Shown here one piece after another: positions 1 through 8,617 of a stretch of 64,000 bases of DNA (positions within the stretch are counted from its first letter, which is position 1; the number at the start of each line of letters is the position of its first letter). A program made the translations under genes and the position numbers. This DNA is from Sphaerisporangium sp039871875. Lineage in GTDB: Bacteria > Actinomycetota > Actinomycetes > Streptosporangiales > Streptosporangiaceae. Below the pieces are notes generated by a model, which worked only from the letters and a program-made list of their open reading frames with translations, was not told where the DNA came from and made no database searches. The DNA is taken from assembly GCF_039871875.1 (NCBI RefSeq), contig NZ_JBDPMD010000003.1, positions 341,785-405,784 of the forward strand, given 5' to 3'.

Positions 1-929
1 CCGCCGGGCCGGTCGGCCATCACCGTCGTGAACCAGTGCCGGCGGTCGGCGATCTCACGGGCTCGCGTCCGCCGCCACTCCCCGGCCGCCGTGAGGCCGG
101 CCCAGGCGGCCTCCTGACCGATCCGCGGCGCGCAGATCGCGACGCAGTCGAGCAGCTTCGTCACCTCACGGCCCAGCTCCGGGGAGGCGACCACGGCGCC
201 TACCCGGTACCCCGGGATGGCCAGTTCCTTGGAGAAGCTGTGCAGGCTGACGACGGTATCGGGCCATCGCGAGTCGGCGAACAGCGTGTGAGGGGGCTCC
301 TCGGTGTCACGGAACGACCGGTACGTCTCGTCCAGGATCAGCGCGACGTCGTGCCGGGCCGCCACCTCGGCCAGCGCGGCGATCCGGCGCGGCGCCACGG
401 TCACGCCGGTCGGGTTGCCGGGTGTGACCACGAGGATGGCCCGCGTACGCGGGGTGATCAGGGCCCGCGCCGCCTCGGCGGTGGGGACCAGATCGGGTCC
501 GGGCTCCAGGTACACCGGCACGATCCCCGTCATCCGCAGCCACATGTCGTGGTTGAAGTAATACGGCAGCGTCACCACCACCTCGTCACCGGGTGCGGCG
601 AGCGCCGACGCCACCAGGCAGAACGCCTGGTTGCACCCGGCGGTGACGACCACGTTCTCGGCGCGCACCCGCCCGCGATACGCGGCGGAAAGCTCGGCGG
701 CGAACGCCTCGCGCAGGTGCGGCAGCCCCTCGATCTCCGTGTAGTCGCCGCCGTGCGGGTGACGGGCGGTCGCGATGACGTGCTCCAGTACCTCAGGCGC
801 GGCGGGGTACTGGGGCGCCGCCTGCGCGAGGTCGAGGAGGTCCCGCTCCTTCGCGCGGCGGTCGAGGAAGGTGTACGCGGTGCCGATCGGCGAGTCGGCC
901 GTCCGGACGGTCCACGGGTTCAGTCTCAT
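1..929 (-). CDS. PLP-dependent class I/II aminotransferase, 3' end cut by window edge
   Basis: Fold-type I PLP enzyme acting on an amino or keto acid. The frame reads from ATG at 929 to the window edge without a stop, giving about 309 residues. Visible motifs are the substrate/PLP segment TPGNPTGV, the strand LILDETY that supplies the PLP-ring Asp, and SFSKELAIPGYRVG carrying the Schiff-base lysine. It lies 9 bp downstream of the FhuF-like gene and is the third gene of the regulator-reductase-aminotransferase operon. The C-terminal part, including the substrate-binding Arg, is outside the window, so the substrate is unknown. Because an Arg beta-hydroxylase-like gene lies 3 kb away, a capreomycidine-synthase type (VioD/OrfR) role is possible, but no specific signature proves it. 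Confidence 0.85.
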   Translation of the reverse strand, partial: MRLNPWTVRTADSPIGTAYTFLDRRAKERDLLDLAQAAPQYPAAPEVLEHVIATARHPHGGDYTEIEGLPHLREAFAAELSAAYRGRVRAENVVVTAGCNQAFCLVASALAAPGDEVVVTLPYYFNHDMWLRMTGIVPVYLEPGPDLVPTAEAARALITPRTRAILVVTPGNPTGVTVAPRRIAALAEVAARHDVALILDETYRSFRDTEEPPHTLFADSRWPDTVVSLHSFSKELAIPGYRVGAVVASPELGREVTKLLDCVAICAPRIGQEAAWAGLTAAGEWRRTRAREIADRRHWFTTVMADRPG

Positions 930-938
930 GTGGTGCTC

Positions 939-1727
939 CTAGTGCCTGATGCAGCAACTGGCGCAAGCCTTGCCCTGGGGCACGGTGAACCGGAGGCAGC
1001 AGGTCTTGCGCCGCACCGTCGGCTCACCGCCCGGTCCGGGTGTCACCTCGATCAGGTCCGCGATGCCCAGCGCTTCGAGAACGGTGCGGATGTGCCGCTC
1101 CACCAGCGCGCCGGGGAGTGTCCCGGCGGCCCGGAGAATACCGTGAGCGATGCCCGAACTGACCGAACCGAGCAGGGCGCGCCTGCTGATACGCACCCGG
1201 GACTGGATCGCCTCCATGAGTGGGGCGAAATGCGCGTCGAGCAGAGACAGGCGCAGGGTCTCCAGCAGCGCGGCCTCGTCGCCGGCCACGTGCACGCCGG
1301 CCGGCTGCGCGAGCGGCGCGAGCGCGTCGGACGGCAGCACCGCGACCGTGACCGACGGTCGCAGGCCGATGGCGAGCGACCGGCCCGGTCCGTCGATGCG
1401 GACCAGGACGTCCGCGGGATACATCAGAGGCACCCGGTAGGCGGAGACCCAGCCGATCACGCTGGGCAGCGCCAGCCAGTAACCGTAGGACTTCCAGGCC
1501 AGCGCCGCGGCGGCATGAGGGGAGGCCCGCCATCGCAGGCGCGCCGCGTCGAGCAGATCGGCGGTCCGGGAACCGTCGGTGAGCCAGGACGCCGGCACCC
1601 AGCCGGTGTCGTCGCGGACCACCAGGCCCGGGGCCAGGCCGGACCGGTCGTGCAGGGCACGCAGCGCCGCGGTGACCGGCGCCAGCCGTTCCGTCGCAGA
1701 TACCTGACCCGGGACGATTATGCTCAC
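939..1727 (-). CDS. FhuF-like siderophore-iron reductase, 2Fe-2S C-terminus
   Basis: 262-residue protein of the FhuF / ferric-siderophore reductase family, which releases iron from imported ferric siderophores by reduction in the cytoplasm. The diagnostic feature is the C-terminal tail RRKTCC, ten residues, then CASC, i.e. the CC-x10-C-x2-C arrangement that binds the 2Fe-2S cluster in FhuF. The rest is an alpha-rich domain with no membrane segment. The start is GTG at 1727, overlapping the regulator stop codon (GTGA), so the two genes are translationally coupled. Its presence beside the NRPS genes suggests that the peptide product chelates iron. Family assignment rests on the Cys pattern and length. 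Confidence 0.75.
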   Translation of the reverse strand: MSIIVPGQVSATERLAPVTAALRALHDRSGLAPGLVVRDDTGWVPASWLTDGSRTADLLDAARLRWRASPHAAAALAWKSYGYWLALPSVIGWVSAYRVPLMYPADVLVRIDGPGRSLAIGLRPSVTVAVLPSDALAPLAQPAGVHVAGDEAALLETLRLSLLDAHFAPLMEAIQSRVRISRRALLGSVSSGIAHGILRAAGTLPGALVERHIRTVLEALGIADLIEVTPGPGGEPTVRRKTCCLRFTVPQGKACASCCIRH

Positions 1728-2434
1728 CTGGCGACGCCGCCCTCAGCCTTGTGGCCGACGGCCTGCCGCTGGTGGGACGGCGGCCCGGCCAGCGCCGTGG
1801 CCGCGGGCGGCCGATCGGCGGCGAGCCTGCCGAGCAGGGCGGCCCGGGTGAGCTCCGCCTTGTTGCCGACGCCGAGCTTGGCCCGGATGCGCTTGACGTA
1901 CGTGTCCACGGTGTGCGGGCTGATGCCGAGACGAGTGGCGATCTGGCCATGGGTCAGCCCGCGCGAGATCTGCCGCAGCACCTGCGCCTCACGCTGGGAC
2001 AGGTTGCAGGGGGTGGCGGCGGCGCCGTCGTCGCCGTCGCCGTAGACCGGGTGCGCGAACCGGTGACCGTTGACGTTGGCGAGTCGCGGCGGCGCGGCGG
2101 AGGTGACGGCGCGGATGGCGTCGACGACGGCCTCACCGGACGCGCACCTGCTGATGACGCCGCTGGCCCCGGCGCCGTAGTAGGTGGCCTGATCGGTGTC
2201 GGTGTCGTCGGCGAGCACCAGGACCGCGGCGCATTTGGCGATTTCGGCGATGTGGTCGAGGAGCTCGGGCGGGGTGAACACGTCGACGTCGATGAGGGTG
2301 GCGTCGGCCAGCCAGGACGGCGCCTCTCCCGGTGACGTCCTGGACGCTATGACCTTGATACCGGCGTCGTTGAGTACCTGGGTGAGACCAACAAGGAAGA
2401 TCGGAGAGTTGACAAGGATATCGATCCGGATCAT
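1724..2434 (-). CDS. LuxR-family response-regulator-like transcription factor with atypical receiver
   Basis: About 236 residues. The N-terminal half looks like a CheY-type receiver and the C-terminal half is a LuxR/FixJ helix-turn-helix (LSQREAQVLRQISRG, then GISPHTVDTYVKRIRAKLGV). The receiver is degenerate: it starts IDILVNSP instead of an acidic pair, the switch Thr region reads LVLADD, and the conserved Lys of the GA-x-G-(Y/F)-(L/I)-x-K loop is replaced in GASGVISRCA. Phosphorylation-independent control is therefore likely. I chose ATG 2434, which begins the receiver and has a GGGG box 6 nt upstream; ATG 2446 or an upstream extension cannot be excluded. It is the first gene of an operon with the FhuF-like reductase and aminotransferase, and is a candidate cluster-situated regulator. 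Confidence 0.75.
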   Translation of the reverse strand: MIRIDILVNSPIFLVGLTQVLNDAGIKVIASRTSPGEAPSWLADATLIDVDVFTPPELLDHIAEIAKCAAVLVLADDTDTDQATYYGAGASGVISRCASGEAVVDAIRAVTSAAPPRLANVNGHRFAHPVYGDGDDGAAATPCNLSQREAQVLRQISRGLTHGQIATRLGISPHTVDTYVKRIRAKLGVGNKAELTRAALLGRLAADRPPAATALAGPPSHQRQAVGHKAEGGVAR

Positions 2435-2595
2435 GGAATACCCCATCCAGGTCGCATCTCTACTCCCAATGAGCTCTTTATTCACATGACTGCTTGATCG
2501 CTGACCGCAAACGACAATAACTACACGTCTGCGGCGGCGACCGGTCCCCACTTTCAGGGACTTATCAGGATCTTCTGCGCAAACTGCCCACATCA

Positions 2596-2637
2596 ATTGA
2601 CAAATACTGCCACCGATAGATGTCAAGTGTTGTCAAT
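2596..2637. promoter_or_regulatory. Inverted repeat with nested TTGACA boxes upstream of the LuxR-type regulator
   Basis: In the 432 bp non-coding, relatively AT-rich stretch between the regulator start (2434) and the end of the AlkZ-like gene (2867) lies an exact 8-bp inverted repeat, ATTGACAA at 2596-2603 and TTGTCAAT at 2630-2637. Two further TTGACA-type boxes on the minus strand overlap it (2636-2631 and 2626-2621). No good -10 hexamer sits at 17 bp from either, so the site may be an operator for the downstream regulator or an iron/stress repressor rather than a plain sigma-70 promoter. I see no gene in the rest of 2640-2866. Confidence 0.4.
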
Positions 2638-2866
2638 GTAATTTCGCTTTTCAGTCAGCATGTCGTCTGACCAGCAGCATCACCGCAGCCACTGGCCCCA
2701 CCCGGTCGATTGTGGAGTGCTTTTCGGCTACCGACCAGGACTTTCGACCGGCGCACCGCGGAAGGGAATTTTCCATTGCGGCACGGCATTTTGTGTCGTG
2801 ATAAATTCCGCGAAGTGTGCCCTCTGTGACGGCTGGGATTTGAGTACCCGATGTGATGGGGAGGCC

Positions 2867-3970
2867 CTAGGGCTCGCAGTCCAGGAACGTCGCCAGCCGG
2901 CGGGTCTCGGCCGCGAGCTCCCGTCCCGTCCACGCCGGCAGCGGCTCGAATGGTTCCAGTTCGACGGTCAGCCGGCGGCCGGCGCGCCTGTGCCGCCACA
3001 CGCCGGCGACCCGGCCGTTCACCAGGATGACCGGTGAGACCCAGCCCTGCCGGCGATAGACCCGCCCGACGTACCGGGGGTCGATCATCGGCTCGCGGCG
3101 GGCCATGCCCATCACCCAGGGGTCGAACGCCGGCAACAGCCGCGCCACGTCGCGCACGGGGGCCGCGGCGAGGTCCGGCAGGTCCGCGGCCAGCACCCAG
3201 CAGGGCTGGCCGTCGACGTCGACCTCCACCGCCTCGTCCCCCAGCGTCCGCAGCATCGGAAGCACCCGCCGGCCGGATCGCGCCTCCATCCACCAGCGAC
3301 CGAGATCCGCGGCCGTGGCGGGGCCGTACGCGTGCAGGAACCGGCGGGTGACCTCACGCAACCCGTCGTCCGGCGACAACCGGCGGGGCGAGCCGGGCAG
3401 CCAGGTCGCCGGCGAGGTGAACCGCACCCGGGCACCGTCGCTCTGAGCGAAGCAGAGGAGCCCGTGCAACGAGGCCGCCTTGAGTGCCGAGCCCCAGCTC
3501 GAGCGCAGCCAGCCGGCGTACTCCGCCGAGCCCGTCAGCCGTCCGACCTCCAGGGCCAGCTCCTCACGGGTCAGTGTCCGGCCGTCGAGCGCCTCGCCGA
3601 CCGCCGCGGTGATGGCTTTCACGTCGTCGGGGCTCGCGCCGCTGAAGCCGCCCGACAGCGTGCCGAGGGCGGCCAGCCATGCGCCGAGCTCGGTGGCGGG
3701 CAGCAGGTGCAGGGTCCTGCGGGTGGCCCACAGCTTCACCAGAGAACGGTGCGTCCACAGCGCCTCCCCCACGGCGTCGCGCGGCAGGTTCTCGACCCGG
3801 GCCCACAGGCTCAGCTCGGCCGAGGACATCACCTGCGCGTGCAGCCCGCAGACATCGCCGGCCACGCGGACGACGTCTTCCGGTGCGGCCCGTCCGACGA
3901 GGTGGTGCCGCGCCATTCGCCAGGCGAGCGCCCGCTGCCACGACAACCGCACACCTTGGCTCGCCACCAC
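2867..3970 (-). CDS. Winged-helix (HTH_42) AlkZ-like DNA glycosylase, HPhiQ variant
   Basis: 367-residue protein of the winged-helix DNA-binding family that includes AlkZ (azinomycin ICL-unhooking glycosylase). The family catalytic motif Gln-hydrophobic-Gln after the N-terminal helices appears here as GLHAQ (His44-Ala-Gln46), an H-Phi-Q variant. Typical family segments follow: the SLVKLWATRRTLHLLPA block near residues 92-108, and AFDPWVMGM with a C-terminal RPG-like beta region. AlkZ-like proteins inside biosynthetic loci are usually self-resistance glycosylases against DNA-alkylating products; this cluster shows no obvious alkylating chemistry, so a generic repair role is equally possible. 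It starts at GTG 3970. Compare the second homologue at 42.8-43.9 kb, which keeps the canonical QAQ. Confidence 0.8.
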   Translation of the reverse strand: MVASQGVRLSWQRALAWRMARHHLVGRAAPEDVVRVAGDVCGLHAQVMSSAELSLWARVENLPRDAVGEALWTHRSLVKLWATRRTLHLLPATELGAWLAALGTLSGGFSGASPDDVKAITAAVGEALDGRTLTREELALEVGRLTGSAEYAGWLRSSWGSALKAASLHGLLCFAQSDGARVRFTSPATWLPGSPRRLSPDDGLREVTRRFLHAYGPATAADLGRWWMEARSGRRVLPMLRTLGDEAVEVDVDGQPCWVLAADLPDLAAAPVRDVARLLPAFDPWVMGMARREPMIDPRYVGRVYRRQGWVSPVILVNGRVAGVWRHRRAGRRLTVELEPFEPLPAWTGRELAAETRRLATFLDCEP

Positions 3971-4098
3971 CCGGATCCTCCGTCCGCTCGTTCACGCGGC
4001 GCCGCGTTCACCCGGATATCAATACCAGGTCATACGTCGCCGCCGGTGATGTTCGCGAGACGTGGAAGCGCGACGCGCCGGCCGGACGGGGATCGTTC

Positions 4099-5127
4099 TC
4101 AGTAGATGATGCGGTTGTCGGCGGCGGGCCGCCACGCGCGGGAACCGCGCAGGTTGCGGGTGATGTTGAGGCGTTTGAGCCAGCGGTCGGTGCCGTCATA
4201 GCGAGCCTGGAACGACTTGCGGCCGTGCACCGCGCGGAAGTTGTCGATGAAGACGATGTCGCCGGGGCGCAGGCTGACCCCGGTCATCTTGTCCTCGATC
4301 TCGGCGCAGAGCCCGCGGAAGGCGTCCAGGTGCCGGCGCGGCCAGCCGTCGGTGCTCATGTGGTACGGGTCGAGCGCCATGTACGGGTCCTGCCGGTCGC
4401 CGAACAACACCGGCCGCTTCTCGGGATGCTCGTTCCACGACTGGATGAGCTGGAAACTGCGGGCACGTAACCGGTCGAGGGTCGGGTCGCCGGTGGACTC
4501 GGCGGCGTTCTGCGGCAGGTGCGAGTTGTCCGGCATCTGGGTGAACTCGGCCTGGAAGAGCGCCTCGACGTCCAGCGCGGACCAGTCAAGGTCGGGTGCG
4601 CAGGAGACCGTGGTCTCCACGAGGTCGGGGTTCTTCAGGCACATGAGCGACACGTAGTCGCCGCGGCAGGGGTGAAAGGCGTCCTCGGTGTGCCAGGACA
4701 GGTGCTGCAGACTGTTGGACCCGATCTCGTAGTGCTCGTGCCCCTTGATGGGCAGCACGTCATGCATGATCCGGCCGTCCTGCTGCGTCGCCCAGCCGAA
4801 CACGTCGCCGAGCACGGAGGCGCAGAGCAGGAAGAACGTCTCCTGCTCGAAGGCCGGTGAGCCGTACTGGCTGTCCCGCCACTGAGTGGGGGTGGGACCG
4901 AGCCGGTCCTCCACCACTCGCAACCCGGAGATCATGCACAGCGCGGACGGCTCGGTGAGGCGGAAGTTCTCCAGGAACTCCAGCAGGTGGATCGGCAAGT
5001 TCCTGGCGAGCACCGGCGCCTGCCGGATCAACCGGGGGTCCTCGATGGTCTCGTAGGCGCCGGCCAGCTCGGTGAGCATCGGGAAGATCGCCGCGTTGTC
5101 CTCCGCCGTCAGCACCAGTCGGTGCAT
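4099..5127 (-). CDS. Clavaminate synthase-like Fe(II)/2-oxoglutarate dioxygenase, arginine beta-hydroxylase type (VioC/OrfP/MppO-like)
   Basis: 342 residues, TauD/clavaminate synthase-like fold. The block SLQHLSWHTEDAFHPCRGDY contains the metal-binding HTE and closely resembles the active-site loop of L-arginine C3-hydroxylases of viomycin, streptothricin and enduracididine pathways. The distal metal His is in RAVHGRKSF, followed by the 2-oxoglutarate-binding Arg region (DRWLKRLN). An AAGGAG ribosome-binding site precedes ATG 5127. Likely reaction: 3-hydroxylation of free L-Arg (or a close analogue) to supply an NRPS building block. It is transcribed divergently from the NRPS block that starts at 5486. 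The exact substrate (Arg, Asn, ornithine or enduracididine) is inference from family resemblance. Confidence 0.8.
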   Translation of the reverse strand: MHRLVLTAEDNAAIFPMLTELAGAYETIEDPRLIRQAPVLARNLPIHLLEFLENFRLTEPSALCMISGLRVVEDRLGPTPTQWRDSQYGSPAFEQETFFLLCASVLGDVFGWATQQDGRIMHDVLPIKGHEHYEIGSNSLQHLSWHTEDAFHPCRGDYVSLMCLKNPDLVETTVSCAPDLDWSALDVEALFQAEFTQMPDNSHLPQNAAESTGDPTLDRLRARSFQLIQSWNEHPEKRPVLFGDRQDPYMALDPYHMSTDGWPRRHLDAFRGLCAEIEDKMTGVSLRPGDIVFIDNFRAVHGRKSFQARYDGTDRWLKRLNITRNLRGSRAWRPAADNRIIY

Positions 5128-5381
5128 CCCAGTTCTCCTTATGCCGGGCGGACGATAGCGTGCGCCAGTCTAGATATCGCCCGCGTCCGGGCCTGGTCCC
5201 CGTTAACCGGGACAGGCGACGCCGGCCGCACGGGGGGTGAGTGTCCGCTGAATGCGGGACAGACCCTCCCATTGACCGGCCGGAGAGCGATCTCGTTGAC
5301 TGAGGACTCCGGCTGGTTCGCACCGTAGGAGCGTCCGTGATCGGCAGTCACCAGTCCGCCGAAAGTCCACGTGCCGCAAAG

Positions 5382-5417
5382 GAACCCGTTCCCCCTCAAG
5401 CCGATGGGGACGGGTTC
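5382..5417. promoter_or_regulatory. Hairpin in the leader of the NRPS operon
   Basis: The 358-bp divergent intergenic region 5128-5485 must contain promoters for both the dioxygenase and the NRPS genes. Its one clear structure is an inverted repeat, GAACCCGT(T)CCCC at 5382-5394 and GGGGACGGGTTC at 5406-5417, with an 11-nt loop, about 70 bp before the NRPS start. It has no U tract, so an operator or leader regulatory structure is more likely than a terminator. Confidence 0.4.
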
Positions 5418-5485
5418 ACGTATGGGACCCTCACCACGGACGCGGCGTCGCCCTGGTGCGCCGGGCCGGTCGCGGAGCCGGCGCC

Positions 5486-8400
5486 ATGATCACGGTGCCG
5501 GACCAGATCCTGGCTCAGGCGAAGCGATCGCCGCAGCGGGTGGCGGTCGAGTCGGCGGGCAACCGCCTCTCCTACGCGCAGGTGGTCGCCGAGGCCGCCG
5601 GCGTGGCCGACCACCTGCGCCGCATCGGTGTCGGGCCCGGCGATCCGGTGGCGGTCGCCGTGCCGCGCGGCGTCGATCTGGTCCCGGCACTGCTCGGCGT
5701 CCAGCTCTCCGGCGCGGCGTACGTGCCCCTGGACCCCGAGCACCCGGCCGACCGGCTCAACTACATCATCGAGGACTCCGGTGCCGGGGTCCTGCTGATC
5801 GCCGACGCCGCCGGCTCCCGCGGCTTGCGCGCCGGCACGCGGGTCCACCTGAACGACATCGCGGTTCGTCCGGGTCCGGTGCACCCCGCCGGGCTGGACG
5901 ACGGATCAGCCGCCTATGTCGTCTACACGTCCGGCTCGACCGGACGGCCGAAGGGCGTCATGGTGACGCATCGCGCGTTCGCCAACTTCGCCGAATCCAT
6001 GCGCGAACGCCCCGGGTTGCCGGACGACGTCGTGTTACCCGCCGTGACGACGGTCTCCTTCGACATCGCCGGCCTGGAGCTGTTCCTTCCTCTGACCACC
6101 GGCGGCCGGGTCGTCATCGCGCGGCAGTCCGAGGCCACCGACCCGCGCCGGCTGTCGGCCCTGCTGGCCGCCACCGGCGCGCGCGTCATGCAGGCGACAC
6201 CGATCACCTGGCGGCTGCTGCTGGAGGCCGGATGGTCGCCGCCGCCCGGCTTCACGGTCCTGTGCGGCGGCGAACGGCTGCCGGGTGAGCTGGCCGACCG
6301 GCTGCTGGACGAGGGGGTCGTGCTCTGGGATCTGTACGGACCCACCGAGACCACGGTCTGGTCGTCCGTCACGCGCTACGAACGCGGCCGCCCGACCGCA
6401 TTCGACCCGGTCCGCGAGACCACGTTGCACCTGCTCGACGAGTGTCTCCGGCCGGTGCCGCCCGGCGCGACCGGCGAGCTCTACATCGGCGGCGCGGGAG
6501 TCGCCGTCGGTTACCACGGCCGCTCGCCGCTGACCGCCGCGAGATTCGTCGCGGACCCGTTCGCCGCGGGTGCCCGGCTCTACCGGACGGGCGATCTGGC
6601 ACGCCGGCACCCGGAGGGGCGGATCGAGATCCTCGGCCGCGGCGACGACCAGATCAAGATCCGGGGCTTCCGGATCGAGCCCGGTGAGATCGAGCACCTG
6701 CTGGCCAGGCACCCGGGGGTGGCCGAAGCCGCGGTCCGGGCGTTCGGGGACACCGACGAGGCCACCTGCCTGGTCGCCTACATCCGGCCGGCCGAGAAGG
6801 GGAACCCGCCCGACGCCAGGCGCCTGCGGCTCCACCTGGCGCGTTCCGCCCCGGCCTACATGATCCCGGCGCAGTTCGTCGTCCTGGACGATTTCCCCCG
6901 GACGCCGAACGGCAAGCTGAACCGCTCCGCGCTGCCGGACCCGGCCGGAGCGCCGCACCGGGCCGCGGAGGACGCGGGTCACCTTTCCCCGGACGGGCCC
7001 GCCGGCACCGTCGAACAGCGCATCGCCAAGATCGTGGCCGAGGTGCTCGATCAGCCGTCGATCGGCGTGCACGAGGACTTCTTCACGCTGGGCGGCGACT
7101 CACTGCGCGCCGTCCAGATCGTGCTGCGGCTGAACGAGGAGCTGGAGACGGAGGTCCCGATCAACGCGCTGTTCGAGACCCGCACCGTCTACGGGCTCGC
7201 CGCGCAGCTCGAGGCCGGCGGCGTACCCGAACCGGGATCCATGCCGCTCCTCGACGGACGCGGCCCGCGGCTCTCGGCCGCCCAATGGCGACTGTGGCTG
7301 CACCAGTTGTCGGCGCCGCACAGCACCGTCGACAACGCGCCGCTGGTCGTACGGCTGCCCGGCCCTCTCGATGTCGCGGCCCTGGAGTCGGCGCTGACCG
7401 GCCTGCTCGAACGCCACCCGACCCTGCGCACGTACTTCGCGCAGGACGACTCCGGACTGCCGGCCCCGGTCGTCATGCCCGCGGCGCCGGTACGGCTGCG
7501 CGTGGAGGACGGCGACCCCGGGGCCGTCCTCGCGGAAGAACTGGCCCGGCCCTTCGATCTGGCGGCCGGACCGCCGGTCCGCGTCCGCCTGGTGCGCCGG
7601 GCCGCCGACGGCTGCGGGCTGCTGCTCATGGTCGTGCACCGCATCGCGGCCGACGACCGGTCCCTGGAGCTGGTCGCGAGTCAGGTGCGAGCCGCGTACC
7701 GGGGCCGGGCCGTGCCCGCCCCACCGCTCGGCTACGCCGACTTCTCCGAATGGCAGCGCGTGTTCTCGGCGAGTCCCGCCGCGCGGCGGCACCTGGACTT
7801 CTGGCGCGACACGCTGGCCGGGCTCGCCCCGGCCCCGTTGCCCGCCGACCGGCCGCGACCGCCCGCACGCGACTGGCGCAGTGGCACGGTCCGGTTCGAC
7901 GTGCCGCCCGGTGTCGTGCGCCCGCTCCACGAGGTGGCCGCCGACCACGACACCACACTCTCCGTGGGACTGCAGGCCGGGCTCCACGCCGTCCTGGCCC
8001 GGTTCACGGGCGGGACCGATCTGGCCGTCGGCGTCCCGGTCTCCGGGCGGGACCGGCCGGAGCTGGAGAACGTCGTAGGGATGATCGAGGAGATCACGGT
8101 GATCCGGGTGGACCTCGGCAGCCGCCCGAGCTTCGGCGAACTGCTGACCCGCGTTCGCGAGGCCGTGCTCGCCGCCGTCGACCACGCCGTGCTGCCGTTC
8201 GAGGACATCGTCGCGGCCGTCGCCGAGACCGCGCGGGCCGCACCCGCGCCGGGGCGCAACCCGCTGTTCGACGTCCTTCTCACCTGCCACGGGATCCCCG
8301 CGGAACCGGCCGGCTTCCCGCTGCCCGACACGCCGGGAACACGGTACGACCTGAGCTGCCACCTCACCGAGCGGCCGGACGGCGGCGTCGACGGCCGGTT

Positions 8401-8530
8401 CGAGTACGCCACGCAGCTCTTCGACGAGCCCACGATCGCCCGTCTCGCGAGTAGCTACGTCGACATGCTGGCACAAGCAGGAAAGGACCCTCGCGTGCGG
8501 ATCGCGCCCGCGCCGGCCACGCTCCGCTGA
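5486..8530 (+). CDS. NRPS A-PCP-X-like protein (adenylation, carrier, HRxxxDD condensation-fold domain)
   Basis: About 1014 residues, three domains. A (1-500): A3 YTSGSTGRPKG, A5 YGPTETT, A7 YRTGDL, A8 and A10 PNGKLNRSALP are intact. The specificity residues I read by alignment to GrsA are D-I-L-Q-L-G-L-V-W-K, closest to codes I recall for glycine. PCP: FFTLGGDSL near residue 536. The third domain (about 590-990) has the condensation fold, but the catalytic motif reads HRIAADD (HRxxxDD, near residue 717) in place of HHxxxDG, so the general-base His is lost; this is the signature of the P450-recruiting X domain of glycopeptide NRPSs. A P450 gene follows directly. There is no thioesterase. A TTA codon at 6035-6037 makes translation potentially bldA-dependent. 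Start chosen at ATG 5486 with GGAG 8 nt upstream. Confidence 0.9.
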   Translation: MITVPDQILAQAKRSPQRVAVESAGNRLSYAQVVAEAAGVADHLRRIGVGPGDPVAVAVPRGVDLVPALLGVQLSGAAYVPLDPEHPADRLNYIIEDSGAGVLLIADAAGSRGLRAGTRVHLNDIAVRPGPVHPAGLDDGSAAYVVYTSGSTGRPKGVMVTHRAFANFAESMRERPGLPDDVVLPAVTTVSFDIAGLELFLPLTTGGRVVIARQSEATDPRRLSALLAATGARVMQATPITWRLLLEAGWSPPPGFTVLCGGERLPGELADRLLDEGVVLWDLYGPTETTVWSSVTRYERGRPTAFDPVRETTLHLLDECLRPVPPGATGELYIGGAGVAVGYHGRSPLTAARFVADPFAAGARLYRTGDLARRHPEGRIEILGRGDDQIKIRGFRIEPGEIEHLLARHPGVAEAAVRAFGDTDEATCLVAYIRPAEKGNPPDARRLRLHLARSAPAYMIPAQFVVLDDFPRTPNGKLNRSALPDPAGAPHRAAEDAGHLSPDGPAGTVEQRIAKIVAEVLDQPSIGVHEDFFTLGGDSLRAVQIVLRLNEELETEVPINALFETRTVYGLAAQLEAGGVPEPGSMPLLDGRGPRLSAAQWRLWLHQLSAPHSTVDNAPLVVRLPGPLDVAALESALTGLLERHPTLRTYFAQDDSGLPAPVVMPAAPVRLRVEDGDPGAVLAEELARPFDLAAGPPVRVRLVRRAADGCGLLLMVVHRIAADDRSLELVASQVRAAYRGRAVPAPPLGYADFSEWQRVFSASPAARRHLDFWRDTLAGLAPAPLPADRPRPPARDWRSGTVRFDVPPGVVRPLHEVAADHDTTLSVGLQAGLHAVLARFTGGTDLAVGVPVSGRDRPELENVVGMIEEITVIRVDLGSRPSFGELLTRVREAVLAAVDHAVLPFEDIVAAVAETARAAPAPGRNPLFDVLLTCHGIPAEPAGFPLPDTPGTRYDLSCHLTERPDGGVDGRFEYATQLFDEPTIARLASSYVDMLAQAGKDPRVRIAPAPATLR

Positions 8531-8617
8531 ACCCGGGCCGCTCCCCCACCCGCCGCCGGCGATGTCCCCGGAAGCGGGGAGATGCCTGCCGGTGCGTACG
8601 GCGGGATGCTTGCCGGC

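Noticed and set aside
2660..3037. Plus-strand 125-codon ORF across the intergenic region and the end of the AlkZ-like gene
   Set aside because: Half of it is antisense to a confident gene, and it has no recognisable domain or ribosome-binding site.
8582..8617. Upstream start for the P450 gene at 8582
   Set aside because: The GGGGAG box directly abuts this ATG, too close for ribosome binding; a later ATG is likelier, though not proven.
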